DNA of 64,000 nucleotides from Sphingosinicella flava (GCF_016025255.1 NZ_CP065592.1:2357598-2421597); one strand, 5' to 3'. Positions 27,931 to 37,165 are shown, counted from the stretch's first letter. Notes: a model not told the origin generated them from the sequence alone. Translations and numbers: made by a program.

Positions 27931-27958
27931 ATGTCCGCTAAGGGTGGAAAGCGGACAT
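27931..27958. repeat. Small hairpin repeat, copy A
   Basis: ATGTCCGCT and AGCGGACAT form a perfect 9-bp stem around a 10-base loop. It lies between the convergent HAD and LysE genes, where it may serve as a terminator. A decayed relative lies on the other side of the LysE gene at 28684-28712. Elements of this sequence are common between genes in alphaproteobacteria (recollection). Confidence 0.6.
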
Positions 27959-27975
27959 GCCATTTCAAATCAGGC

Positions 27976-28602
27976 TCAGCGATCAGTGGCTAATTTTCCG
28001 CCTAACGCAATGAACAATATGCCGGCGCTGCCTTCTATCCATTTACGAGATTTCACATAGAAACGCGCAGCAGGGCCAGTCGAGAGAACGGCCGCCAATA
28101 TAACGTACCAGATGCCCGCGATTGCCGTGACGAAACTGGCAACAATGACTTTAAGCCAGATCGGCGACCCTGGGGATAAGGCGACTGCAAACAAACTAGT
28201 GAAAAAGGCAGCTGCCTTGGGATTGGCAAGATCAGTGACCAGCCCCAAGCGGAATGCTCGCCAGCCGCTCACGGGTGACCGAGCCTTTTCCGGACCACCA
28301 GCCTCATCACCCGTATGTAATTGCCGAAGTAGGCTAATTCCGAGGTAAATGAGGTATGCGGCACCTATCCATTTCAGCAGATGGTACAGCCATTGTGCAC
28401 GCTCGAAGATGATAGCTAGACCTGCAAGGCTTGCAGCGGCCCACATGAAGGTCGCGACGGCACACCCCAGCGCCACTAGCATTCCTGCACGTCTTGAATG
28501 GCCAATAGCAGTCGAGGCAACAGCGAGGGTATCCGGTCCAGGGCTCATTACTACTACAGCCCATATTCCCATGACCGAACCGAGTTGGAGCCAAATACCC
28601 AT
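27976..28602 (-). CDS. LysE/RhtB family amino-acid exporter
   Basis: 208 residues with six hydrophobic segments. The signature VVVMSPGPDTLAVASTAIGHSRRAGMLVALG (first helix and loop) and LVTDLANPKAAAFF identify the LysE translocator family, which exports amino acids or related small molecules. Substrate unknown. Base composition is lower in GC than neighbouring genes, and copies of a small repeat lie on both sides, so this gene may be a later insertion. No LysR-type regulator is adjacent. Confidence 0.9.
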   Translation of the reverse strand: MGIWLQLGSVMGIWAVVVMSPGPDTLAVASTAIGHSRRAGMLVALGCAVATFMWAAASLAGLAIIFERAQWLYHLLKWIGAAYLIYLGISLLRQLHTGDEAGGPEKARSPVSGWRAFRLGLVTDLANPKAAAFFTSLFAVALSPGSPIWLKVIVASFVTAIAGIWYVILAAVLSTGPAARFYVKSRKWIEGSAGILFIALGGKLATDR

Positions 28603-28951
28603 TCCATCCCCCAGGAAGATCGCGCTGGAGCATAGTGAGTACCACCTCTGAAGAAGAGGTGCAATTTGCGCTTAGTGATCCAGATGTCTGCTATGGGTCG
28701 AAATCGGACCCTCATGTGGAATTTTCCTACACGGCCTGAATCTGCCATGGCGAGGATATGGCGGAAGCATCGATCCTTTCACGCATCACATCATCCTTCC
28801 CGAACCATCAAGTTCCAGGCCCGCGAAAACTTCGCCACGCCATCAATTTCATCAACTTCCCCTCGAAGACATTCAACCCAAGCCCACCCTTGTTGCGCCG
28901 CAATATGTCGCGTATAGGCGCCCCGAAATCCTTTCCTGAAAGAGCATTGAA
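28603..28951. other. 349-bp LysE-typA intergenic region
   Basis: No gene supported. It contains a small hairpin at 28644-28660 (ACCTCT...AGAGGT) and a decayed copy B of the small repeat at 28684-28712, matching copy A at about 23 of 28 positions. The GC-poorer stretch before typA (28760-28940) should hold the typA promoter; no clear -35/-10 pair could be assigned. Confidence 0.5.
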
Positions 28952-30778
28952 ATGAGCCTCCGCAACGTGGCGATCATCGCCCACGTCGATCACGGCAAGA
29001 CCACCCTTGTCGACCAGCTGTTCCGCCAATCCGGCACCTTCCGCGACAATCAGCGTGTCGAGGAAAGGGCCATGGATTCCAATGACCTCGAAAAGGAACG
29101 CGGGATCACCATCCTCGCCAAGTGCACCTCCATCGAATGGACGGGCGCGGGTGCGGAGCCGATGCGGATCAACATCGTCGACACGCCCGGCCACGCCGAT
29201 TTTGGCGCCGAGGTGGAGCGCATCCTCTCGATGGTGGACGGCGTGATCCTGCTCGTCGACGCCGCCGAAGGGCCGATGCCGCAGACCAAGTTCGTAACCG
29301 GCAAGGCGCTCGGCCTCGGCCTCAAGCCTATCGTCGTCGTCAACAAGATCGACCGCCCGGACGCCCGCGCCGCCGAAGTGCTGGACGAATGTTTCGAGCT
29401 GTTCCTGTCCTTGGACGCCAATGACGAGCAGCTCGATTTCCCGGTTCTCTATGCGTCGGGCCGCAACGGCTATGCGGGCCTCACCGACGACGTGCGCTCG
29501 GGCGACCTGACGCCGCTCTTCGAAAAGATCGTCGAGCATGTCCCGGCACCGGGCCTCGACACCGAAGCCGAATTCAAGATGCTCGCCACCCTGCTCGACC
29601 GCGATCCCTTCCTCGGCCGCATCCTCACCGGCCGGATCGAGAGCGGCAAGCTCGACGTCAACATGCCGATCAAAGCGATCGACGTGAACGGCAACGATGT
29701 CGAAGCGGGCCGCGCCACCAAAGTCTTCGCTTTCCGCGGCCTCGAGCGCGTGCCGGTGGACAGCGCCCAGGCGGGCGACATCATCGCCATCGCCGGCCTC
29801 ACCAAGGCGACCGTGTCGAATACGATCGGCGCGCCCTCAGTGACTGATCCGGTTCCCGCTCGCCCGATCGATCCGCCGACGCTCGCCATGAGCTTCGCGG
29901 TCAACGACAGCCCTTATGCGGGCAAGGAAGGCGACAAGGTCCAGAGCCGCGTGATCCGCGACCGCCTGGAGCGCGAGGCCGAAACCAACGTCGCGATCCG
30001 CGTCACCGAAACCCAGGGCGGCGAAGCGTATGAAGTCGCGGGCCGCGGCGAATTGCAACTCGGCGTGCTCATCGAAACCATGCGCCGCGAAGGCTTCGAG
30101 CTGTCGATCAGCCGCCCGCGCGTGCTGTTCCGCGACGGCCCGAACGGCCGCGAGGAGCCTTATGAAACCGTCGTCGTCGACGTGGACGATGAATTCAGCG
30201 GCACGGTCGTCGAGAAGATGGCGATGCGCAAGGCCGAGATGACCGACATGCGCCCCTCAGGCGGCGGCAAGACGCGCCTGACGTTCAGCGCGCCCTCGCG
30301 CGGCCTCATCGGCTATCATGGCGAATTCCTGTCCGACACGCGCGGCACCGGCATCATGAACCGGCTGTTCGAGAAATATGGCCCCTACAAGGGCCCGATC
30401 AGCGGCCGGCAGAACGGCGTCCTCATCTCGATGGAGCAGGGAGAAGCCGTCGCCTATGCGCTGAACGCGCTGGAGGATCGGGGCGTCCTCTTCGTCTCGC
30501 CGGGCGAGAAGCTCTATGAAGGCATGATCATCGGCGAGAATGCGAAGACGCAGGATCTCGAGGTCAATCCGCTGAAGTCGAAGCAGCTCACCAACTTCCG
30601 CGCCTCCGGCAAGGACGAAGGCATCCGCCTCACCCCGCCGCGCAAGATGACGCTGGAACAGGCCATCGCCTACATCCAGGACGACGAACTGGTCGAAGTC
30701 ACGCCCAAGAGCATCCGCCTCCGCAAGCGCTACCTAGACCCGCACGAACGCAAGCGCGCCTCGCGTTCGGCGGCGTAA
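28952..30778 (+). CDS. typA: Translational GTPase TypA/BipA
   Basis: Ribosome-binding GTPase involved in ribosome assembly and stress adaptation. The 608-residue length is normal. G-motifs: AHVDHGKTT (G1), ERGITI (G2), DTPGHADFG (G3), NKIDRP (G4). EF-G-like domains III and V and the BipA-specific C-terminal domain follow ([20 protein letters not shown]). The last 399 bp (30380-30778) occur again at 34291-34689 beyond the TonB receptor. The last 48 bp differ between copies, mostly at synonymous sites, so this copy's tip may be foreign (inference). Confidence 0.96.
   Translation: MSLRNVAIIAHVDHGKTTLVDQLFRQSGTFRDNQRVEERAMDSNDLEKERGITILAKCTSIEWTGAGAEPMRINIVDTPGHADFGAEVERILSMVDGVILLVDAAEGPMPQTKFVTGKALGLGLKPIVVVNKIDRPDARAAEVLDECFELFLSLDANDEQLDFPVLYASGRNGYAGLTDDVRSGDLTPLFEKIVEHVPAPGLDTEAEFKMLATLLDRDPFLGRILTGRIESGKLDVNMPIKAIDVNGNDVEAGRATKVFAFRGLERVPVDSAQAGDIIAIAGLTKATVSNTIGAPSVTDPVPARPIDPPTLAMSFAVNDSPYAGKEGDKVQSRVIRDRLEREAETNVAIRVTETQGGEAYEVAGRGELQLGVLIETMRREGFELSISRPRVLFRDGPNGREEPYETVVVDVDDEFSGTVVEKMAMRKAEMTDMRPSGGGKTRLTFSAPSRGLIGYHGEFLSDTRGTGIMNRLFEKYGPYKGPISGRQNGVLISMEQGEAVAYALNALEDRGVLFVSPGEKLYEGMIIGENAKTQDLEVNPLKSKQLTNFRASGKDEGIRLTPPRKMTLEQAIAYIQDDELVEVTPKSIRLRKRYLDPHERKRASRSAA
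30380..30730 (+). repeat. Direct repeat, left copy (typA 3' region)
   Basis: 351 bp reading GGCCCCTACAAGGG... to ...CGCAAGCGC are identical base for base to 34291-34641 (offset 3911). Identity ends sharply: the following 48 bp of coding sequence differ at seven positions, and after the stop codons there is no similarity. On the left, similarity starts abruptly at the GGCCCC. Confidence 0.93.
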
Positions 30779-30784
30779 GTCATT

Positions 30785-30810
30785 CCGCCCTGCCGGATCC
30801 GGCAGGGCGG
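30785..30810 (+). terminator. Terminator hairpin after typA
   Basis: CCGCCCTGCCGGA is directly followed by its complement TCCGGCAGGGCGG (13-bp arms, tight loop), then TCTATCTTA. It starts seven bases after the typA stop. Confidence 0.75.
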
Positions 30811-31005
30811 TCTATCTTACGAAGATAGGTTTTTGCGGGCAGTGCATTGATGGCGGCCCGAGAGGGGCACGCCCTTCCAAGCTACCGATATCACATCTGC
30901 TTCTGAGCGGAGTATGATCACTGTCCCGGTACCCCGGCGACGGCCTCATGACAGTCGAACGTGGCCTCCTCTTGGGCCGGATGCATTCCAAGAACTCGTT
31001 CGCTT

Positions 31006-31036
31006 AAAAAAAGGGCGGCATCCGAAGATGCCGCCC
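31006..31036 (-). terminator. Rho-independent terminator of the TonB receptor gene
   Basis: Read on the minus strand: GGGCGGCATC, loop TTCG, GATGCCGCCC, then a run of seven T. Perfect 10-bp GC-rich stem with a tetraloop and U-run, 23 bases after the receptor stop. Confidence 0.92.
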
Positions 31037-31058
31037 CCAATCCTTCCGGTTTTGCCGG

Positions 31059-34000
31059 TCAGAACTCGAAGTTCACACCAGCCCGGAACGTCCGGCCGAT
31101 CAGGCCCGGCGCATGCCACGACGTCAGCGTGTTCACCTGGCTCGGGTAAGCCGTGTTCGCAAACAGCGGCGCCCGCGCGTTCGTCACGTTGCCGACGATG
31201 CCGTAGAAGCTGAACTGATCGTTCACCCGGTACGTCATGTTCAAGTCGGAATAGATGAAGCTTTTGACATAGCAGAATTTATCGCTGCCGTCCGGGGCTT
31301 TGTAAATCGCCGCTGCGCAGGAAATGTCCCCGTTGACCGAGCTGGCCTGGTCAGCGGCAACCGCCTTGATTCGACCGACATAATAGGTCGTCAGGCTGAG
31401 TTCGAACGGACCGGACACGAAGGTATTCTGCCAATTGGCGCGCCACCGCGGGGTGCCGCCACCAGAGGACAAATCTTCCGGACCGACGGTGCCGGCGTAG
31501 CGCTGAACCGCGCCGGTTTCAGGGTGGAGATTGTATTTGAGTGTCGTTTGCGCGTCGACCCGGCTCTCCCACCTCAGATTGTCGCTGAGACGCACGCGCG
31601 CGTCGGCGGTGAATTCCAGTCCGGAGATGATGAGATAGTTCGCGTTCACATAAGGCGCATTTACGACGAGCAGACGCGGCAACGCATTGGGCGAGAAAGG
31701 ATCGGCCCCATCGACCACGTTGCACGAATAGCCGGCACCGACCGCTGCGACTCTGGCGCAACCTGCCGCAGCGGCTGCGTCAGCCGAAGCGAAGGTCTGG
31801 TTGGCGACCGAGTAATAAGCATTGATCGCATCCGACGTTTGCGGACCGGTCACGATCAGGTTCGACTTTTTCACGTTGAAATAGTCTGCCGTCAGGCTCA
31901 GCCAGGGAGTCGGCTCGAAAATGGCTCCCAAGGTAAAGCTGCGGGCAGTCTCCGGCTTGATATCCGGGTTGCCGACATAACCGCGGCCCAAGCTGTATGC
32001 TGTGGTGTAAGACGAATTGTTGGGATGCGCGGCCCGGAAGGCGGCGTTCGGCGTGAAGCCGACAAAGCCGGAATAAGAGCTGCGCGGGTCCGCTTCCGCG
32101 AATGTCGGCGCCCGGAAGCCTTCAGAGTAAGAACCGCGAATCGCAATCTGCTCGATCGGCTGGAACTTCGCTGTCGCTTTCGGCGAGAAGCGGCCGATGT
32201 CGGTCGAATAATGATCGTAACGACCCGACACGTTGACATCGAGCGAATCCAGCAATGGAAGCTCGACCTCGAAAAAGCCCGCATAGACGGACCGGTCGCC
32301 ATAGGCCTGCGCGGTCGATAGGCCGGGCACGTCCAGGTTCGGGTTGGCGCTGTTGTTGGTCAGCTTCTCCTTGCGATACTGGCCGCCGACGGCGATTTTC
32401 GCGTCGCCGCCTTGGAGTGTAAAGAGGCTACGGCTGACCGTGGCGTCCACGGTGAACTCGCTCGAATTCGAACGCGCGGTGATCGGAGGAGCGACCGAGT
32501 TGCGCACTTCCTCGGTATTGAGGCTCGGATTGACGAAATTGTACGAGCCGGTGTTGATCGCCCTGATCAAGCCGTTGAGATTGGCCCAGCCATATTGCGT
32601 CAAATCCAGGTTGGCGCGCGAGTAGCCCGTCTCGACATTCCAGTCCCAGGTGTCGTCGAAGCTTCCGTGCAGGCCGCCTGTGAAGCGAAACACTTCATTG
32701 TTGCGCGTGCTGCCCGAGCGGACATCGCCAAACAGATAGTAAATACGCGCGGCACCCGCAGCCGGGTTGTTGGCGTAAGCGGCCGCATAAGGATTGTTCG
32801 GGTTAAGCCGGCGATCCGCTGCAGTCGCGCAATTGACGCCCGCCGAACAGATATAGACCGGCAGCACGATGCCCGGGTTGCTCGTCGAAGTCGCCGGAGC
32901 GCCGCCGAATGCCTGGGTCTGACGGATCGCACGCGGCGGCGAGATGATATCGACCCGATTGTGCGCATAGCTTCCCGCAAGATAGCCTTCGACGCTGTCG
33001 CTGAGGCGAAGGCTCGCCCGCGCGACAAAATCGTAACGCTCCTGCAAGGGCGTGATCTGCGCATATTCCCGGGTATTGTCATGTCTGCACGCCGTGCCAA
33101 CGCGCGAGGCCGTGTTCTCAGAATAGGTGCCGAACTGGCAGTTCGCGAGAGGGGTGAGCGAGGTGAAAATCGCCGGGGTGGTCGCGTTCGTGACCGAGCC
33201 GGCAAGCGGATTGTTCAGATCGGTCTGCGTCACGCGCGTGACAATCGCGTCGGTGGTGGCGGTCGTCAGCGTGTCGTCCGCGCGATTGTTGTCGACGCCC
33301 CCAATCGAGCTCAGATCGAGCGTATTGAAGGGGAAACCGCGCGAATTGGCGGAAATGCGACCGCCATATTCATAGTCGCCGCCGATATAGAAGTTGAAGC
33401 CCTGGGCGTCGTAGTCTCCGAAACCGGCAAGGAGATGCGCGCGATATTTCTGGCCATCGCCCTTCTGGGTCACGCCGGCTTCTCCGCCAGCCTTCAGTCC
33501 CACCATTTGCTTGCGCGTGATGATATTGACCACACCGCCGATCGCGTCCGCGCCGTAAAGCGACGATGCGCCGTCTTTAAGAACCTGAACCTGTTCGACG
33601 TTGACCAGTGGGATGCTGTTGAGGTCGACATAGGAATTGTGACCATCGTCGCTGAGCGGAAAGTTCGTCGAGCGCAGCCCATCGACCAGGATCAAGGTCG
33701 ACGAGACGCCGAGGTTGCGCAGCGAAACGGCAGCACCGCCAGCCGAGAAACCGCTGGTAAAGCCGTTGCCGATCGAGCCCGCGCCGTCGGCGGAGACCGA
33801 GCGGATGGCGTCGGTCACGTTGGTGATGCCGGCGCGCTCCAGGTTTTCGGCGGTGACGATCGTCACCGGCAGAGCGGTTTGCGGGTCGGACTGGCGAAAG
33901 ATCGTGCCGGTGACGACGATATCGTTTTGAGCGGACTGGTCGTCCTGCGTGTCAGCTATATCGGCCGTGACGCTTGTCGAAGCGTCTTGAGCGAGTGCGG

Positions 34001-34082
34001 GCGTCGCGAAAAGCGACCCTGCGAGCACGATCGTGGACAAGGCTACGCCAGTACGCAGCCGTGCAATTTGACTTTTTCTCAT
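31059..34082 (-). CDS. TonB-dependent outer-membrane receptor
   Basis: 1007 residues from the ATG at 34082, behind GGGGAACAG. Signal peptide (ATPALAQ) is followed by an acidic linker and the start DIVVTGTIFR, then a plug domain (LPVTIVTAENLERAGI, DGLRSTNFPL, LKDGASSLYGADAIGGVVNIITRK) and a long 22-strand-type barrel ending in aromatic NFEF. Barrel stretches such as GRYDHYSTDIGRFSPKATAKFQP and RGSYSEGFRAPTF are typical. Ligand unknown; no transport or utilisation genes flank it. The gene, with its own terminator and upstream region, is exactly enclosed by the duplicated typA ends. Confidence 0.95.
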   Translation of the reverse strand: MRKSQIARLRTGVALSTIVLAGSLFATPALAQDASTSVTADIADTQDDQSAQNDIVVTGTIFRQSDPQTALPVTIVTAENLERAGITNVTDAIRSVSADGAGSIGNGFTSGFSAGGAAVSLRNLGVSSTLILVDGLRSTNFPLSDDGHNSYVDLNSIPLVNVEQVQVLKDGASSLYGADAIGGVVNIITRKQMVGLKAGGEAGVTQKGDGQKYRAHLLAGFGDYDAQGFNFYIGGDYEYGGRISANSRGFPFNTLDLSSIGGVDNNRADDTLTTATTDAIVTRVTQTDLNNPLAGSVTNATTPAIFTSLTPLANCQFGTYSENTASRVGTACRHDNTREYAQITPLQERYDFVARASLRLSDSVEGYLAGSYAHNRVDIISPPRAIRQTQAFGGAPATSTSNPGIVLPVYICSAGVNCATAADRRLNPNNPYAAAYANNPAAGAARIYYLFGDVRSGSTRNNEVFRFTGGLHGSFDDTWDWNVETGYSRANLDLTQYGWANLNGLIRAINTGSYNFVNPSLNTEEVRNSVAPPITARSNSSEFTVDATVSRSLFTLQGGDAKIAVGGQYRKEKLTNNSANPNLDVPGLSTAQAYGDRSVYAGFFEVELPLLDSLDVNVSGRYDHYSTDIGRFSPKATAKFQPIEQIAIRGSYSEGFRAPTFAEADPRSSYSGFVGFTPNAAFRAAHPNNSSYTTAYSLGRGYVGNPDIKPETARSFTLGAIFEPTPWLSLTADYFNVKKSNLIVTGPQTSDAINAYYSVANQTFASADAAAAAGCARVAAVGAGYSCNVVDGADPFSPNALPRLLVVNAPYVNANYLIISGLEFTADARVRLSDNLRWESRVDAQTTLKYNLHPETGAVQRYAGTVGPEDLSSGGGTPRWRANWQNTFVSGPFELSLTTYYVGRIKAVAADQASSVNGDISCAAAIYKAPDGSDKFCYVKSFIYSDLNMTYRVNDQFSFYGIVGNVTNARAPLFANTAYPSQVNTLTSWHAPGLIGRTFRAGVNFEF

Positions 34083-34290
34083 CTGTTCCCCCGAATGGCA
34101 TGATGCGGTTGCAGGCAACCGAAACCCACTGCTTCGCTTATGGCCCTGCAAACATGATCTCGAGGCAGCCGATGGATAATGCGAGATTGTTTTAGTCGTG
34201 TAAAGCACCTGAAGCGCGATGGTATCTCATGTGCGTTCTTCTGTTAAGAGTGTTTCCCGGATGCAACATGTGTCGCAACTTGGCGATGTC

Positions 34291-34689
34291 GGCCCCTACA
34301 AGGGCCCGATCAGCGGCCGGCAGAACGGCGTCCTCATCTCGATGGAGCAGGGAGAAGCCGTCGCCTATGCGCTGAACGCGCTGGAGGATCGGGGCGTCCT
34401 CTTCGTCTCGCCGGGCGAGAAGCTCTATGAAGGCATGATCATCGGCGAGAATGCGAAGACGCAGGATCTCGAGGTCAATCCGCTGAAGTCGAAGCAGCTC
34501 ACCAACTTCCGCGCCTCCGGCAAGGACGAAGGCATCCGCCTCACCCCGCCGCGCAAGATGACGCTGGAACAGGCCATCGCCTACATCCAGGACGACGAAC
34601 TGGTCGAAGTCACGCCCAAGAGCATCCGCCTCCGCAAGCGCCACCTCGATCCGCACGAGCGCAAGCGCGCGTCGCGCTCGGCGGCTTAA
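34291..34689 (+). pseudogene. typA: Truncated second copy of the typA 3' end
   Basis: Encodes the last 132 residues of TypA from [11 protein letters not shown] to the natural stop (RASRSAA). The first 351 bp are identical to typA. The last 48 bp differ at seven positions (one residue change, Tyr to His; the others synonymous). The frame is intact but the first two thirds of the gene, including all GTPase motifs, are missing. An ATG at 34219 is in frame but lies in unrelated sequence without a ribosome-binding site, so expression is unlikely. Forms the right direct repeat of the receptor segment. Confidence 0.9.
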
Positions 34690-34697
34690 ACACGTCT

Positions 34698-34728
34698 CCT
34701 TCATGCCGGACTTGATCCGGCATGAAGG
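34698..34728. terminator. Bidirectional terminator after typA fragment
   Basis: CCTTCATGCCGGA and TCCGGCATGAAGG form a perfect 13-bp stem with loop CTTGA. It lies between the typA fragment and the end of the convergent LuxR gene. There is no U-run. The sequence is like the dispersed inverted-repeat family. Confidence 0.7.
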
Positions 34729-34740
34729 AACGCTGAAAGT

Positions 34741-35130
34741 TCACTTCGTCAACGCAAGCCGCTCTACAGCCTTTTTGTCGCACTGAGAGCAATCGGAGGC
34801 GGGCGGGACCGCGGTTGTCAGAACGCCACATTGCATCGCCAGCAATATCAAATGCGCCCTGTTCCTGGCGGACATCTTGCGCATGAGATTGGCGATGTGG
34901 GCCTCGATGGTTCTCGGCGCGTTTTTGCACAGAATGGCGATCTGCTTGGATGACCAGCCGCATGCGACCCATTCCAGCACCTGCTTCTCCCGAGCCGTTA
35001 AATAAGGCGCGCGTTCGACATTCGCCACAAATTCCAATTCCTCGCCAACATGCCCGGGCTTAGGATTTTGCGCCTTGGCGGAATAGAAACTGGATTGGGT
35101 CAGGTTCTTGTCTCCTGAAATCCTTTTCAT
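34741..35130 (-). CDS. LuxR-type HTH regulator without receiver domain
   Basis: 129 residues if started at the ATG at 35130; longer starts at 35148 and 35178 are open and no ribosome-binding site decides. The C-terminal half is a GerE/LuxR HTH: APYLTAREKQVLEWVACGWSSKQIA...RTIEAHIANLMRKM. The N-terminal part has no receiver or autoinducer domain. The C-terminal extension has two cysteines (SDCSQCDKK). It is divergent from the first Crp/Fnr gene (190 bp between), which suggests shared regulation (inference). Confidence 0.85.
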   Translation of the reverse strand: MKRISGDKNLTQSSFYSAKAQNPKPGHVGEELEFVANVERAPYLTAREKQVLEWVACGWSSKQIAILCKNAPRTIEAHIANLMRKMSARNRAHLILLAMQCGVLTTAVPPASDCSQCDKKAVERLALTK

Positions 35131-35323
35131 GGAAGGCTGATACCACATTGCGAATGTACGGTATCGAACAAACGGCATGTGGTGGGAGTTTCTCCTGGCT
35201 TCCCTAACCTTTGTGCGCTTTCGCACCCCCGTGCGGCCGAGGCTGGATTTGTGGGCGAAACGACCTTCTAGGCTCATGGGCCTGGCGACTTCCGGCCGGT
35301 GGTTAGCCATTAGAGGTGGGGAA

Positions 35324-36094
35324 GTGTCTGCCAGCCAATCTTACACGCGCAACTATCTTCTCCGGTCTCTTTCCCCCGCGGACTTCGCTCTCCTTCAGCC
35401 TCATATGGATCGGGTTGAGCTTCACCTGCGCCAGATTCTGGTCAACCCGGGCGAGCCCATCAAGGAGGTTTATTTCCTTGAAGGCGGTTTGTGTTCGATC
35501 GTCACGGCCCGGGAAGATGAGGAGGAGGTCGAAGTCGGCATTTTCGGCCGGGAGGGAATGTCGGGGTCGGCTTTGCTCCTCGCGGCGGAAGCGAGCCCGC
35601 ATCGTTTCTTCATGCAGGTGAATGGCAATACCGCCCTCCGTCTCAACGCAGGCGCGCTCCTCGATGCGTGCCGCAAAAGCCACAGTCTTCATGCGCAGCT
35701 TCTGCGGTTTGCGCAGGTCATGACCGTCCAGGCCGCGGAAACGGCCGCAACCAATGCCCATTACACCCTTCCGGAGCGGTTGGCGCGCTGGCTTCTCATG
35801 TGCCATGATCGCATGGACGGCGACCAAATCAGCCTGACCCATGAATTCATGGCGACCATGCTCGGGGTTCGCCGCTCTGGCGTGACGGTGACATTGCACA
35901 GCCTGGAGGGAGAGGGCGCGATCAAGACACGGCGCGGCATGATCTGCATTATCGACCGCGACCGCTTGGAGGCGCTGGCGGGCGCAGCCTATGGCGCTGC
36001 GGAAGCCGAATATGAGAGGTTGATCGGACCGCTTTCACGCTCCTCGAAGAAAGCCGGAACCGCAGGGCAAGGAAAATCCCATGAGCGATTATGA
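35324..36094 (+). CDS. Crp/Fnr family transcriptional regulator, first paralogue
   Basis: 256 residues from the GTG at 35324 (MSASQSYTRNYLLRSLSPADF), chosen by homology to the second paralogue's start. A cyclic-nucleotide-binding-type beta barrel (about 20-125: GEPIKEVYFLEGGLCSIVTA, GREGMSGSALLL) is followed by a dimerisation helix and a Crp-type winged helix (ISLTHEFMATMLGVRRSGVTVTLHSLEGEGAI). There is no FNR-type cysteine cluster and the cAMP-contact Arg/Ser pair is not evident, so the effector is unknown. The C-terminal 20 residues are a basic tail. Confidence 0.88.
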   Translation: MSASQSYTRNYLLRSLSPADFALLQPHMDRVELHLRQILVNPGEPIKEVYFLEGGLCSIVTAREDEEEVEVGIFGREGMSGSALLLAAEASPHRFFMQVNGNTALRLNAGALLDACRKSHSLHAQLLRFAQVMTVQAAETAATNAHYTLPERLARWLLMCHDRMDGDQISLTHEFMATMLGVRRSGVTVTLHSLEGEGAIKTRRGMICIIDRDRLEALAGAAYGAAEAEYERLIGPLSRSSKKAGTAGQGKSHERL

Positions 36095-36422
36095 CATGGC
36101 CTTGTCTACAGTCCGCTTCACCTTCCCGTGACGCCCCGTCAGGATAGCTCAACTGAAATGTGCGGTTCCGAACAGAAGGAAACTTCCCTTTGACTTCAAA
36201 GGCTCATTTCCGAATTTAGGCGAATGCCGGCAGGCCTCCCGCTCCCGCTTCGGCTCTGGAGTTGGGAGGCCAACTGGAGTCTCATTATTTTAAGCAAATA
36301 CAATGCTTTGGCTGTTCCATTATGGCGTGCGGCGCACCATATGGAGTGTATCGCTCGCTAACGTCCAGGGCGCGAGCGGCTGAGAGATCTTTGTCGCTCC
36401 CGCCCCGAAATCAGGGGCATTC
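36095..36422. other. 328-bp region between the two Crp/Fnr genes
   Basis: No convincing gene. It contains three small palindromes within 37 bp: GTTCCGAAC (36165-36173), GGAAACTTCC (36178-36187) and CTTTGACTTCAAAG (36188-36201). A GC-poorer stretch near 36280-36310 may hold the promoter of the second gene. No U-run terminator was found after the first gene. Confidence 0.45.
36188..36201. promoter_or_regulatory. Possible operator palindrome upstream of second Crp/Fnr gene
   Basis: CTTTGA-CT-TCAAAG is a perfect inverted repeat with a two-base spacer, 222 bases before the start at 36423. It loosely recalls Fnr-type half-sites TTGA/TCAA but with much closer spacing. The role is inference from symmetry and position. 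Confidence 0.25.
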
Positions 36423-37148
36423 ATGCCTTTCCCCAGCCAGTCCTTTACGCGAAACCGCCTCTTGAGCAGTTTGTCTCCCGAAGATTTCCTTCTTCTTCAG
36501 CCGCAGCTGGAGCGAGTGCAGCTGCAATTGAGGGATCCACTGGTTACAGCGGGCCAGGCCATAAAGCACATCCACTTTCTGGAAGGTGGAATAGGTTCGG
36601 TCGTCACGGAGCGCGATGGGAATGAAGTAGAGACAGGGCTTTTCGGGCGTGAAGGGATGTCGGGCGCCACGACTCTCCTTGGCTCCGACACCACCCCGTT
36701 GCGATCCTACATGCAGATCGGCGGCGCCACTTCGCTTCGCATCCCGCATGCTTCCTTGCAAACCGCGCTGGGGCAAAGCGAAACACTGCACGTTCACATG
36801 CTGCGCTACCTTCAGACCTTTGCCTTGCAAGTCGCTCGAACGGCGATGTCCAATGCGCTCGGCACATTACCCGAACGCTTGGCGCGGTGGCTCCTCATGT
36901 GCCACGACCGGGTCGACGGCGATGAAATCGCACTCACCCATGAATTCATGGCGATGATGCTCGCCGTTCGCCGCGCGGGCGTAACGGTGACGCTTCATGC
37001 CCTGGAAAGTAGCGGCGCCATTCGCGCGCGCCGTAACCTTGTCATCATCCGAGACCGCACTCAGCTGGAAGACATTGCCGGAGAATCCTATGGCATGGCG
37101 GAGGCCGAATATCGGCACCTGATCGGACCTTTCGGAAAATCGCAATAG
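36423..37148 (+). CDS. Crp/Fnr family transcriptional regulator, second paralogue
   Basis: 241 residues, clearly homologous to the first regulator along the whole length (shared SYTRN/SFTRN start, FLEGG, FGREGMSG, LPERLARWLLMCHDR, LTHEFMA.ML.VRR.GVTVTLH). The sensor domain spans about 20-120 and the winged helix about 165-225. The local tandem pair looks like an old duplication, since identity is only moderate. Ends 17 bp before the convergent EVE gene. Confidence 0.9.
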   Translation: MPFPSQSFTRNRLLSSLSPEDFLLLQPQLERVQLQLRDPLVTAGQAIKHIHFLEGGIGSVVTERDGNEVETGLFGREGMSGATTLLGSDTTPLRSYMQIGGATSLRIPHASLQTALGQSETLHVHMLRYLQTFALQVARTAMSNALGTLPERLARWLLMCHDRVDGDEIALTHEFMAMMLAVRRAGVTVTLHALESSGAIRARRNLVIIRDRTQLEDIAGESYGMAEAEYRHLIGPFGKSQ

Positions 37149-37165
37149 CGCGTCAGCAGCGCGCT

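Noticed and set aside
34219..34689. A separate 156-residue gene at the typA fragment
   Set aside because: The first 24 codons are unrelated to TypA, lack a ribosome-binding site, and the rest is only the TypA C-terminal domain.
30380..34689. The typA duplication as an assembly artefact
   Set aside because: The two copies end with different synonymous codons and different terminators, which a mis-join of one locus would not create; raw reads would still be needed to be certain.
36165..36173. LexA-type site GTTCCGAAC
   Set aside because: Alphaproteobacterial LexA sites are direct repeats GTTC-N7-GTTC; this is a short inverted repeat.
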